The notes under the pieces: model-generated
What the model was told of the DNA's origin: nothing
Database searches by the model: none
Seen by the model: the letters and a program-made list of their open reading frames with translations, nothing else
Source of the DNA: Odoribacter laneus YIT 12061
GTDB lineage: Bacteria > Bacteroidota > Bacteroidia > Bacteroidales > Marinifilaceae
NCBI RefSeq assembly: GCF_000243215.1
Contig: NZ_JH594596.1
Location: 2,564,392 to 2,628,391 of the forward strand
DNA: 64,000 nucleotides
Direction: 5' to 3'
Shown here: piece by piece, positions 26,700 through 35,835 of the stretch
How positions within the stretch are numbered: the first letter of the stretch is position 1
Layout: every line of letters starts with the position of its first letter
Made by a program: the position numbers and the translations under genes

Positions 26700-28010
26700 T
26701 TATGCTTTTGCTTTAATATTTAATATTGGTTTTACAGTATCCTGTATCAATGCTGTATCCCCAATGGCATTTATAATTATATCCTTATCTTTATAAGCCA
26801 TCGGCGACTCGTCAAGAGTTGACGGGCAAACAGAAGTAGAATAAATACCTTTCATCTCCTTTTCAAATTCTTCCATTTTCAACGTCTTAAAGGCCTGGCT
26901 CCGTGCCAGAATTCTTCCAGCTCCATGCGGAGCCGAACAATTCCAGCCGACATTGCTTTTTCCTTCACAGATCAACAACCCATCCCGCATATTAAAAGGG
27001 ATCACCATTTTCTCTCCTCTATAGGCCCGGATTGCTCCTTTCCGGATAATCCAATCGCGGGTATCGATAAAATTGTGCATGGAATGAATACTTTCAATAA
27101 CCTCCACATCACGCAATTCGACAAAAATGTCATGAGCCATTACCCGATGATTAAATTGTGCATACGTCTGAGCAATCACCATATCTACCAAATACTCATA
27201 CATATCCTCCCCTTGCAAAAAATACTCTTTTTTATTCTCTTCATAACGTGCGTTCAATTCAGCAAGTTTAGCTGGAATATCACTTCTGGGAGTCGTATTT
27301 TTGGTGATACACTCAAACTCATCTTGATATTCCTGCGGAAAAAAATTCCGGACTTTCATTTTATTTGCGTGATAATTGCACACTTTCAATCCAAAATTCC
27401 GTGAACCGGAATGCAAGGTCAGGTAATGCGCCCCTTCTTGAAGGGATTCTCCGACTTCTATAAAATGATTTCCTCCTCCAAGTGTACCGACCGAATTGTA
27501 GAAAACACTCTCTTTAATATCCACTTTTTCACACAATTCAGATATATATCCCCGATCAATACAGATGTCTTCTTTCTGATCTCCGAAACGTTTATTCCAT
27601 TCACTTTGAAAATGATTCACATTTTGAGTCGCCGATGCCAGATAATCTTCCACCCACCAATGATCGAAATGAGAATCTTTATGTATATCACACCCCATTG
27701 GAACGACTTTTCGGATCAGACAATCCACCCGCGGAAGATCCGACGGCCCAAAATGTTTATTCAATTTATAGCTGGTTACCGAACAACCAATATCCACTCC
27801 TATATAATTAGGATTTACCGATCTAGTCAGCGGCATCGTAAAACCAATCACAATTCCTTTTCCGGCATGGGTGTCGGGCATAATGCGCACAGGAACTCCC
27901 GCGGATATTTCATTATCCAATATTCCGCAAACCAAAGTTATGACTTCTGCTTCTACCTCATTTACAAATATTTTACAATCTGTATTGTATTTTCCACTTA
28001 ATTCTATCAT
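26700..28010 (-). CDS. rtcB: RtcB family RNA-splicing ligase
   Basis: 436 aa from ATG 28008-28010 (MIELSGKYNTDCKIF); an in-frame ATG 24 bp upstream is less likely because it would sit very near the promoter. RtcB joins 2',3'-cyclic phosphate or 3'-phosphate ends to 5'-OH ends using GTP and Mn2+. Motifs visible: GVDIGCSVTSY (metal-binding Cys; Ser follows where Gly is usual), GTLGGGNHFIEVG, LTLHSGSRNFG, and NCSAPHGAGRILAR with the guanylated His. No archease or RtcA gene is nearby. The neighbours are the RNA array, the RING/TerD gene and a divergent WYL regulator, pointing to induced RNA repair and not routine tRNA splicing. Confidence 0.95.
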   Translation of the reverse strand: MIELSGKYNTDCKIFVNEVEAEVITLVCGILDNEISAGVPVRIMPDTHAGKGIVIGFTMPLTRSVNPNYIGVDIGCSVTSYKLNKHFGPSDLPRVDCLIRKVVPMGCDIHKDSHFDHWWVEDYLASATQNVNHFQSEWNKRFGDQKEDICIDRGYISELCEKVDIKESVFYNSVGTLGGGNHFIEVGESLQEGAHYLTLHSGSRNFGLKVCNYHANKMKVRNFFPQEYQDEFECITKNTTPRSDIPAKLAELNARYEENKKEYFLQGEDMYEYLVDMVIAQTYAQFNHRVMAHDIFVELRDVEVIESIHSMHNFIDTRDWIIRKGAIRAYRGEKMVIPFNMRDGLLICEGKSNVGWNCSAPHGAGRILARSQAFKTLKMEEFEKEMKGIYSTSVCPSTLDESPMAYKDKDIIINAIGDTALIQDTVKPILNIKAKA

Positions 28011-28028
28011 ATTTCTTCTTTTTTGACA

Positions 28029-28068
28029 ATGCAAAGTAAAATAAGGATTACGTAATGTTTCTGCGCAA
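28029..28068 (-). promoter_or_regulatory. Composite promoter/operator of rtcB
   Basis: Plus-strand reading: ATGCAAAG (28029-28036), 11 bp, TTACGTAA-TGTTT-CTGCGCAA (28048-28068). It matches the element at 26651-26690 at 31 of 42 aligned positions (counted by eye, including the two flanking bases). The inverted 8-mers lie between the rtcB start and the WYL -7 box, so one bound protein could act on both divergent genes. The WYL protein is the obvious candidate. Confidence 0.65.
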
Positions 28069-28083
28069 TAAAAATATTTTTTA

Positions 28084-28091
28084 TACCTTTG
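28084..28091 (+). promoter_or_regulatory. -7 box of the WYL regulator gene
   Basis: TACCTTTG matches TAnnTTTG and ends 23 bases before ATG 28115. It rules out the longer in-frame start at 28055, which would lie upstream of the promoter. Confidence 0.6.
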
Positions 28092-28114
28092 AAAAAATAA
28101 TCAGATTTATCTCT

Positions 28115-29179
28115 ATGCCTGTCAACCGTAATGCCTTAATACGTTATAAGACAATCGACAGCTGTTTGCGGAATAAATACCGTAAATGGACCCTCGAAGA
28201 TTTGATCGATGCCTGTTCGGAAGCCCTTTACGAATACGAAGGAATAGATAAAGGTATCAGCAAACGAACTGTACAAATAGACATCCAAATGATGCGTAGT
28301 GAAAAATTGGGTTACAATGCTCCCATTGTCGTTTACGACAACAAATATTACAAATACGAAGATGAAAATTATAGCATTACTAACACTCCTTTATCAAAAC
28401 AGGATCTGAAAACGATGTCTGAAGCTGTAGAAGTATTGCGCCAATTTAAAGAATTCTCTTATTTTTCAGGGTTGGGTGAAATTGTCAACCGCTTAGAAGA
28501 CCATATCACTTCAACACGACAAAAAACACTACCAGTCATTGATTTTGAGAAAAATGAAAGCTTGAAAGGATTAGATCATTTGGACACTATTTACAAGGGC
28601 ATTGTAAACAAACAGGTATTGGAAATAAAATATCGTTCATTTAAAGCCTGTTCAGCAAAAACCTTTCTGTTCCATCCCTATCTTTTAAAAGAATATCGCA
28701 ATCGTTGGTTTGTATTCGGGAAGAAAAAAAACAATCTGGCCAACCTGGCATTAGACCGGATACACGAAATAGTAATTGCCCCTAAAGAAAAATTCAGTGA
28801 GAACAACTTATTCGATCCCGAGATCTTTTTCAATAATCTGATAGGAGTGACCAAAAATATCGGGGAACAAGCTGAAACAATCCGTTTTTGGGTTAATGCA
28901 CAAAATGTTCCTTATGTAGAAACCAAACCTTTTCACAAAAGCCAGCAAATAATAGAAGAACGTGAAGATGGTTCCAAAATCTTTGAAATCCAAGTAGTCA
29001 TCAATCCAGAATTACAACAAGAATTTTTGGGCTATGCCGATGCTCTCAAAGTACTTTCACCCCCATCTCTGATTGATTTCATGAGACAGAAATTTAGTTC
29101 AGCCAAGGAATTATATTACAGAGAAGAGGTATCTGTGCACACAAGCATCCCGTCCCCGGAACTCTCTCCTGAACAATAA
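28115..29179 (+). CDS. WYL-domain transcriptional regulator
   Basis: 354 aa from ATG 28115 (MPVNRNALIRYKTIDSCLRN). An N-terminal winged HTH (~5-75; WTLEDLIDACSEALYEYEG, SKRTVQIDIQMMRSE) is followed by the WYL domain (~175-250; VLEIKYRSFKACSAKTFLFHPYLLKEYRNRWFVFGKK) and a C-terminal WCX-type region. WYL proteins sense ligands, often nucleic-acid fragments or nucleotides, and regulate DNA repair and defence genes. It is divergent from rtcB with the shared inverted-repeat element between them, so it most likely controls rtcB and the RNA array. In enterobacteria the rtcBA operon is instead controlled by the CARF/sigma54 activator RtcR. Confidence 0.9.
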   Translation: MPVNRNALIRYKTIDSCLRNKYRKWTLEDLIDACSEALYEYEGIDKGISKRTVQIDIQMMRSEKLGYNAPIVVYDNKYYKYEDENYSITNTPLSKQDLKTMSEAVEVLRQFKEFSYFSGLGEIVNRLEDHITSTRQKTLPVIDFEKNESLKGLDHLDTIYKGIVNKQVLEIKYRSFKACSAKTFLFHPYLLKEYRNRWFVFGKKKNNLANLALDRIHEIVIAPKEKFSENNLFDPEIFFNNLIGVTKNIGEQAETIRFWVNAQNVPYVETKPFHKSQQIIEEREDGSKIFEIQVVINPELQQEFLGYADALKVLSPPSLIDFMRQKFSSAKELYYREEVSVHTSIPSPELSPEQ

Positions 29180-29793
29180 TATCAGGATTACTATAACTAA
29201 AATCTTCCGTTCAATAGGGAGAAGTTAAAAGTTACAGAATTACGATCTAAACCATTGGAACCAGCTATAAGAACAGGCTTATGAAAAAGAATCACTCCTT
29301 GCTAAAGTTCATCTTATATTCCTTACCCTATTTGTCCCCCTGTTTATAAATACAATTTCTGAGGTCTTCAAAAAACGTCCTATGCATCTTCTCTGATCTT
29401 TACTTAGCTCCATCTGTAACTTTTACCATTCGTATTTTCAAGCAGTACCTCCCGATTGATTACACAATAAGAATTCATTTCTCATTCAGACACTGCATAA
29501 AACTAAAAAACAAAGATTAATATAAAAATCAAGGTATTTTGGGAAAAATACACCGATCTCTAATAATCAAATATTCACAGCAAAATGACCTAATAATACT
29601 CAAAAAAGAAGAATTCCGAAATTGTTATCTTTCAAAGACCTATAATATTTGGTAACAGAATCTCTACAATTGTATTATAATCCGGCTCTCGTTTAACACT
29701 TTTCTCAAATATAGAAACGGCATAAAAATAAATATATCTTGTATTGGAATTTCCGAATTAATTAACTAAAGAATAAGATATTTTACAATATAT
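29180..29793. other. Intergenic gap
   Basis: 614 bp of AT-rich sequence between the WYL gene and the plus-strand histidine kinase gene. I see no open frame of note, RNA or repeat. TATATTTG at 29789-29796 fits a -7 box for the kinase gene. Confidence 0.5.
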
Positions 29794-29808
29794 TTGTACA
29801 AGAAATTT

Positions 29809-32106
29809 ATGTGTCTTATAAAAAAACATATTAACTTGAAAAGAATCGGGCAGACCAAGGTATTACTTCGTCTGTTATTTTTTATACTATCTTCTTTTTG
29901 GGTGATATATCCGACAAAGGCAGCTCCCCGTTACAAAATAGCGATTATACATTCTTACGAGAAAAATTACCACGATGCCAAACGATATCGGTCGCTTCTG
30001 GAAAAAGAACTGGCAACCCAAGGGTTGAAATTTGAAATCAAAGAATTCTTTTTAAATTGCGACGAATTAAGATATGACGCTGAAATGGCCCGTTCTTCCT
30101 TTTTCATTGATGAAATCACAAAATGGGGAGGCGACGCAATCGCCATCTTCAACAATCAGGCCACCTTCTCTCTTTTGAAATGTAACAATCCCAAATTACG
30201 TGATATTCCCGTCGTTTTCAGCGGTGTATACCACCCTGATGTGGATTTGATCCGTAGTTACCCCAACGTTACCGGTTATGTTGATATTCCCGATTATGCT
30301 GCAACAGTCCGTATGATAGAACGCATCATGAGCAAATCACGCATCATCGTCATGAGTGGCACCGGCATGATTGATAATCAAATGTGGCTGAATTTGGAAC
30401 AACAATGTCGAAAAGAAGGTATCAAAACATTCGAGGGGGATGTGTTCAAAGATATTTTATTCCACCGTATTATCAAGAATCCTTACGAAGAAGGCAAAAC
30501 AGAAACCATCAACGAGAAAATTGATACAACTGTCGTAATGCGTTTATTGAGCGAAGAAATGCCTCTTCGTACGATTCAACAGACAGCGAGGGGATCTGAG
30601 ACTTATCTGATGCTGACATCACGTACTTACAATTCTATGGATGCTCAGGAATTTTTTATCAATCCTTCCTTTGCTACAATTAACGAAGGATTTGGAGCAA
30701 ACGATAAAATGCTGGGAGGTTATTTTACTCCTCTTGAAACACAATTAAAAGAAATGGCCGAAGGCATAGCGCTGCGTCTTAGAAAAGAAATGCCGAAACA
30801 ACAAATCACTCCATCTTCCAAACAATATGTTTTAAACTGGAAAGTTCTACAAGCTAATAACATCTCAACCAAAGATTTGCCCGAGGAATACCAGATCATG
30901 TATATCCCCTTTTCCGTAAGCCATCGGTATTACTTGCTCGCAGGTTACATATCAGGAGGAGTTTTGTTATTTACCATATTTGCTTTATTGATATACAAAG
31001 TTATAGATGAACGCAAACGAAAATTGGAAGCCCTTCGTAATTTACTTTATGAGCATGAAACCTTAAAACTTGCCATCGAAGGGGGGACTACCTATGCTTG
31101 GCGCCAGACAGAAGATAAACTCAGTTTTGACTCCCACTTCTATAAATTGATCGCTCATACGGGCCCATTCATTACCCTGGAACAAATTCTTCCTTTTATT
31201 TATCCTGATGATCAAGAACCTTTCTCTGTAAACTTTTTGCAAAATAGTCCCACAAAACGTTACAAAGGAGAATACCGTTGTAAATTCAACGGGAAATATC
31301 AATGGTGGGAATTTCGCTATAATGTTATTTGCCATGACGAAAAATTACCTGTAGTGACCGGTTTATTGCAAAATATACAGGAATTTAAAGATCGGGAAGA
31401 GGAATTAATACAGGCTCGTGAAATTGCAGAGAAGGCTGAGTTAAAACAGTCGTTCCTCAATAATATGAGCCATGAAATACGGACTCCACTGAACGCCATT
31501 GCCGGCTTTGCAAACTTACTGACCAATACTCCAGAATTGGAAGAAGAAGATAAACAGAATTATGTCGATATAATCAATACTAACACCGAATTATTGCTAA
31601 GATTAATAAACGACATATTGGAATTATCGCGTCTTGATTCGGGTTCTGCAAATTTCAACCTACGGAGAGAAGATGTGCGGACTTTACTCAGTTCTTATTA
31701 CCAGACCTTCGGGGTACAAGTGAAGCCGGACCTCAAATTCTTGCAGGATTTTCCAAACGAAGATTGTACTGTCTATGTCGATGCCTCACGGCTGCAACAG
31801 GTAATCACCAATTTCCTGACAAATGCTAACAAATTTACCCAGACGGGTTATATTAAGCTCGGTTATCGCTACTCAGCCAAGGAACATGCAGTAGGCATTT
31901 TTGTGGAAGACACCGGAAAAGGAATTCCTCACAACGAATTAAAAATAATTTTCTCCCGTTTTTACAAACACGATGAATTTGCCCAAGGTACAGGCCTGGG
32001 GCTAGCTATTTGCAATAGTATTGCAGAGCAACTACAGGGATACATTGAAGTCGAATCTGAAGAAGGCAAAGGCAGTCGGTTCACAATTGTACTTCCTGTC
32101 GCCTAA
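29809..32106 (+). CDS. Membrane histidine kinase with ABC-type periplasmic sensor domain
   Basis: 765 aa from ATG 29809; a TTG 15 bp earlier overlaps the -7 box TATATTTG, so it is unlikely to be used. N-terminal membrane segment (LLRLLFFILSSFWVIYPTKA), then a periplasmic domain of the ABC-substrate-binding-like fold (YKIAIIHSYEKNYHDAKRYRSLLEKEL, IPVVFSGVYHPDVDLIRSYPNVTGYVD), a second membrane helix (YYLLAGYISGGVLLFTIFALLIYKV, ~370-395), a PAS-like region, HisKA with NNMSHEIRTPLNAIAGF, and HATPase with GTGLGLAICNSI. There is no receiver domain and no regulator gene beside it, so its partner is elsewhere. It converges on a paralogous hybrid kinase. Confidence 0.88.
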   Translation: MCLIKKHINLKRIGQTKVLLRLLFFILSSFWVIYPTKAAPRYKIAIIHSYEKNYHDAKRYRSLLEKELATQGLKFEIKEFFLNCDELRYDAEMARSSFFIDEITKWGGDAIAIFNNQATFSLLKCNNPKLRDIPVVFSGVYHPDVDLIRSYPNVTGYVDIPDYAATVRMIERIMSKSRIIVMSGTGMIDNQMWLNLEQQCRKEGIKTFEGDVFKDILFHRIIKNPYEEGKTETINEKIDTTVVMRLLSEEMPLRTIQQTARGSETYLMLTSRTYNSMDAQEFFINPSFATINEGFGANDKMLGGYFTPLETQLKEMAEGIALRLRKEMPKQQITPSSKQYVLNWKVLQANNISTKDLPEEYQIMYIPFSVSHRYYLLAGYISGGVLLFTIFALLIYKVIDERKRKLEALRNLLYEHETLKLAIEGGTTYAWRQTEDKLSFDSHFYKLIAHTGPFITLEQILPFIYPDDQEPFSVNFLQNSPTKRYKGEYRCKFNGKYQWWEFRYNVICHDEKLPVVTGLLQNIQEFKDREEELIQAREIAEKAELKQSFLNNMSHEIRTPLNAIAGFANLLTNTPELEEEDKQNYVDIINTNTELLLRLINDILELSRLDSGSANFNLRREDVRTLLSSYYQTFGVQVKPDLKFLQDFPNEDCTVYVDASRLQQVITNFLTNANKFTQTGYIKLGYRYSAKEHAVGIFVEDTGKGIPHNELKIIFSRFYKHDEFAQGTGLGLAICNSIAEQLQGYIEVESEEGKGSRFTIVLPVA

Positions 32107-32445
32107 CTATTAAATATTTTCTTAATAGATCTGAAGGGCCTGAAATAAAAAATATTCAAACCACCATCCACGACCATCTTTCTTCACTCACTTTCCAGTA
32201 TCCGTTATAGCACCATCTCAAACGTGGACGGGCAATATACAATTCAAAGAATGCGTATAGGGAACTCTATAAAATTACCATTTCGCACCTCGGCATGCCC
32301 CCTTCTGAAGCGAATGGAATCTTGCTGCAACTGGACGAATCCGTAAACATTTCAAGTGAATAATAATCACCTAAAAAGTAAAGGAATTCCTTTTTTAGAA
32401 TATTCTGACCGCGTCAGACTATAAAACAATGACGCTACCTCCTCT
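32107..32445. other. Intergenic gap with a possible coding relic
   Basis: Between the convergent kinases. One plus-strand frame stays open from about 32211 to 32363 (…NAYRELYKITISHLGMPPSEANGI…NISSE) with coding-like composition but no good start and no family I recognise; it may be the end of a lost gene. Nothing else seen. Confidence 0.3.
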
Positions 32446-35229
32446 TTATTCGCTTAGTATCTGAAGCCTCGTAACGAGTATCTCCACAATTTTCTGATGT
32501 AGTAAATCAGGATTGATGGGCTTGGCAATATATCCATCAAATCCCGAACTCAGAATTTTTTGTTCGTCTGAAGCAAAAGCGTATGCTGTTACGGCAATTA
32601 TCGGCACATGAGGGGAGTATTGACGGATACCGTCCTTTGCCCCATATCCATCTAAAATTGGCATATTGATATCCATTAGAATGAGATGTGGGGTATGCAC
32701 TTTGTAGAGCTCTATAGCTTCTTGTCCATCCCAAGCGTGCAAAATATTGTATTTCTTTTTCAGGATGGCTTCCATAAACTTGAAATTACTGGGATTGTCC
32801 TCTGCGACAAGAATTGTGACATCGCTTTTATGCACACGAGTGCGATCGAGCTCGGAAGTCATTTTACAGATTTTCTCCATCTGCCGATATGGAACCGTAA
32901 ACCAAAAGGTCGATCCTTTACCCACCTCAGATTCTACACCCATCTTACCGCCCATCCGTTGCACAATCGTCTGACAAATAGGTAGCCCCAATCCTGTTCC
33001 CTGTACGAAACGGTTGAGCTTGACAAAACGGTTGAAAATGTCTTTCTGTAGTTTTTCAGGAATACCGCAACCGGTATCGAAAACGTAAAACCTGAGCATA
33101 TTATCAGACTGCAATCTATAGCCGATCGTAATTGAGCCCCCGTCGGTAAATTTGAGCGCGTTAGTCATTAGGTTGGTAATCACCTGATGCAGGCGATTAC
33201 GGTCAGTGAGAATATTGCATTCAGGCAAACAGTCTTCAAACTGCACCGCTAATCCCTTGGCTTCAGCCCGTAATGACATAGCACGGACAATTTCATCCAT
33301 CATTTCGTTGACATCCACCGGTGCCTCTACGAATTCCATCGTCCCGGTCTCAATCTTTGACAGATCGAGAATATCGCTGATCAATTGGAGAAGCAAATCG
33401 TTATTGTTTTCAATGATTTGAATGTATTCCTCTTTCTCACTTTCCTCATCTACTGTTGCAAGCAGTTTTGAAAAACCCACAATAGCGTTCAGTGGAGTAC
33501 GGATCTCATGGCTCATATTAGCCAGAAACACGGACTTGAGACGGTTAGATTCCTCAGCCTGTTCCTTCGTGTCAATTAATTCCTGTTCCATCTGCTTGCG
33601 TTTGGTAATAATATGCAGGGAACCGACCAAAGTCGACGGAACTCCATTTTCGTCCCGACCTTCCACAGTAGCTTGTACTTCCACCCAGTTGATCTGGGGA
33701 TCTGAAACATCCAGGCCCACAACCCGGTATTCTTCGTGAATTTTCTGGATATTACCGTTTAGAAGATCATCGACCCTCTGTTGTATCCGCTTCAAATCTT
33801 CTTTATGTATTCTTTCGAAACATTCCTTCAAAGGTATCGCAACCCTTACTTTCTCTGGAGTCGTTATCGTACCGCTCAGGTTCACCGGAGGAGCGGCATC
33901 CCAATAAACCATTTCTTCACGCATATTCATATGCCAAGGAATAATATTGGCTACACCGAGAACCAATTCTAGCTTACGGCTGGTTTCGACTTGCTGTTGC
34001 TGAGCTTTATTGAGTGCTTTAAGAGAACGGATATATTTACGTACAAAGAAAGTGATCAATAATGCCGCCACGGCTATCCCGCCGAACAGTAGCAAGTATT
34101 TATTCTGCTGCCAGAAATTCTGCGGACGGCCCAAAAACGTACTACCGACAGGGCAGTCACCTACCGAGAAATTACGTTGCAACAATGACGGGTAGTTGAA
34201 CGTAGGAATCGATTTTTCGGGAATGTAAAAAGGAATATCGCGCGGCTGTATACCCATGCGAATCTGGTCGAAAGTTTGTTGTAACCGGGCCAGCAATTCT
34301 GGCTCATCGTAGATGCAACCTCCGACCATACCGCTATTCTCCATGACGGCTTGCTTGAAAGCGAAGATCGGAATAGGAATATTGGCAATCACGCGGAATG
34401 AATAGGTCTCCAGTACAGTCGCACCGCCCACATTCGAGACACAGGACCAGGAAGAAAAAAGAACACCTGTAGTTTTTGTATCGATAGTGTTGAGCCTTGC
34501 GAGCAACTCTTCTGTAGTAATGTCAGCTGCCGAGATAAATTCATATTCCAGACCGGGATATTGTTTCGCCATCATGTGCTTCATGTCGTAATGAAGTTGC
34601 TGGTTTACGTAACAACCGTCACCGAGCAACAGCACTTTTTTAAGTCCCGGAACCATGCGCTTCAACAATTCGACATTGTCCTGCGGAAACAATCTGCTTT
34701 GAAGAAAGGTGAGGTTATATTTGTCAGCCAGCTTCGATATAGGAACGCGTTGCTCTTCAGGAATCGCCGTAGTCTGAAGGCTTGTCGTATCAGGAGACAC
34801 GAAATCCATTTCAGCAGTTGCGACAATTGGTACGTCACCCCAATGAGCCCGGATATCGTCTTTGAGAATCAATACGGGGTTACCGATCAGCAATACAGCC
34901 TTGGGGATTCGCGCCGCATACTTGGCAAAGATATCCCGCTTAACCTTTTGGAATTCTTCCTGATTATCAATCAGTAACGTATTGAGGTGCTCCACATAGA
35001 CGGCAATTGTATTGTCTGTTGTCAATCGGTTCTGAACCGAATTGATGATGGCATTACTACAAGGAGCATTGGACGAATAAGTATTGATAATTAACAGATA
35101 ATCGTTTTTAAAACCGGGAGAACTCTCTTGCTGAGCACAAACTATAGTGCCGGATAATAGCCCGGAAAGTAGTATAATACAATTTCTCCAATATATAAAA
35201 AAGGCGTGTACACAATACTGTTTCGTCAT
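32446..35229 (-). CDS. Hybrid histidine kinase with ABC-type periplasmic sensor and receiver domain
   Basis: 927 aa from ATG 35229 (the alternative is TTG at 35244). Signal-anchor (NCIILLSGLLSGTIVCAQ), a periplasmic ABC-type binding domain (YLLIINTYSSNAPCSNAIINSV, PKAVLLIGNPVLI), membrane helix (YLLLFGGIAVAALLITFFV, ~380-400), PAS (~430-560), HisKA (ANMSHEIRTPLNAIVGFSK), HATPase (GTGLGLPICQTIV) and a C-terminal receiver (ILVAEDNPSN; phospho-Asp in LILMDINMPILDG; TAYAF; AKPI). It has no DNA-binding domain, so phosphate must pass to a separate output protein. It shares sensor type with the convergent kinase at 29809 but adds the receiver. Confidence 0.92.
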   Translation of the reverse strand: MTKQYCVHAFFIYWRNCIILLSGLLSGTIVCAQQESSPGFKNDYLLIINTYSSNAPCSNAIINSVQNRLTTDNTIAVYVEHLNTLLIDNQEEFQKVKRDIFAKYAARIPKAVLLIGNPVLILKDDIRAHWGDVPIVATAEMDFVSPDTTSLQTTAIPEEQRVPISKLADKYNLTFLQSRLFPQDNVELLKRMVPGLKKVLLLGDGCYVNQQLHYDMKHMMAKQYPGLEYEFISAADITTEELLARLNTIDTKTTGVLFSSWSCVSNVGGATVLETYSFRVIANIPIPIFAFKQAVMENSGMVGGCIYDEPELLARLQQTFDQIRMGIQPRDIPFYIPEKSIPTFNYPSLLQRNFSVGDCPVGSTFLGRPQNFWQQNKYLLLFGGIAVAALLITFFVRKYIRSLKALNKAQQQQVETSRKLELVLGVANIIPWHMNMREEMVYWDAAPPVNLSGTITTPEKVRVAIPLKECFERIHKEDLKRIQQRVDDLLNGNIQKIHEEYRVVGLDVSDPQINWVEVQATVEGRDENGVPSTLVGSLHIITKRKQMEQELIDTKEQAEESNRLKSVFLANMSHEIRTPLNAIVGFSKLLATVDEESEKEEYIQIIENNNDLLLQLISDILDLSKIETGTMEFVEAPVDVNEMMDEIVRAMSLRAEAKGLAVQFEDCLPECNILTDRNRLHQVITNLMTNALKFTDGGSITIGYRLQSDNMLRFYVFDTGCGIPEKLQKDIFNRFVKLNRFVQGTGLGLPICQTIVQRMGGKMGVESEVGKGSTFWFTVPYRQMEKICKMTSELDRTRVHKSDVTILVAEDNPSNFKFMEAILKKKYNILHAWDGQEAIELYKVHTPHLILMDINMPILDGYGAKDGIRQYSPHVPIIAVTAYAFASDEQKILSSGFDGYIAKPINPDLLHQKIVEILVTRLQILSE

Positions 35230-35580
35230 AAAATTACGGTCCAATGTTGGTGCGTAAAGTTAGATATTTTTAAATGAGTTCGAATAAAAAAGATAAAATT
35301 TAACGGATCATAAATGATATTACAGAACTCAACATGGAGGAAGATTCTCTCTTCTGCAAATTTGCAGATAAAGTTCCGAAAACTGTACTATTTATAGGAA
35401 CATAAAAACTTTAGGGCATCAACCGTCCATTCCCATGAAGCAGTATCAAATTTAGATTACAACTAAATTCTCAATAAATTCTGTTTTCTTCCTTATAAAG
35501 ATCACAGTAAATGAACATACACACATTTTCCAATTGATCCCCAAAATAGTCATGCAAAAAATAGCTTTTTTAATAAAATA
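35230..35580. other. Intergenic gap
   Basis: AT-rich region upstream of the hybrid kinase and downstream of the tRNA-Cys terminator. It must carry the kinase promoter on the minus strand (a weak TAACTTTA lies ~40 bp above the start). No other feature seen. Confidence 0.4.
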
Positions 35581-35619
35581 AAAATAGCAATCATTTGGAA
35601 ATCAAATAATTGCTATTTT
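35581..35619 (-). terminator. Terminator of tRNA-Cys
   Basis: Stem AAAATAGCAAT / ATTGCTATTTT (11 bp, perfect), just 8 bp after the tRNA 3' end; on the minus strand it runs into TTTTTATTTTATT. Confidence 0.85.
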
Positions 35620-35626
35620 GAAATGG

Positions 35627-35697
35627 AGGTCGGTAGCAGATTTGAACTGCTGTACGCGGTTTTGCAGACCGCTGCCTAACCGCTCGGCCAACCGACC
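35627..35697 (-). tRNA. tRNA-Cys (GCA)
   Basis: Minus strand, 71 nt. Acceptor GGTCGGT / ACCGACC with discriminator U73, D arm in TTGGCCGAGCGGTTAGGC, anticodon stem-loop GCGGT-CTGCAAA-ACCGC giving anticodon GCA, and T arm GCAG-TTCAAAT-CTGC. The template encodes CC after U73 but the next base is not A, so the CCA end is at least partly added by enzyme. Confidence 0.96.
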
Positions 35698-35835
35698 TTG
35701 TTGCGATTTTGCGTTGCAAAGATAGGACGTTTTTGTTAAATACCAAAAAAAATGTTTGTGTTATTTCAGAGAAGTAAAAAAAGAATTCCTCAATATATTA
35801 GGTATCAAGAATATTACAAAAAAAGCCCTTCTCTA

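Noticed and set aside
28055-28114. 20-residue N-terminal extension of the WYL protein
   Set aside because: The extension spans the -7 box TACCTTTG and adds no conserved sequence.
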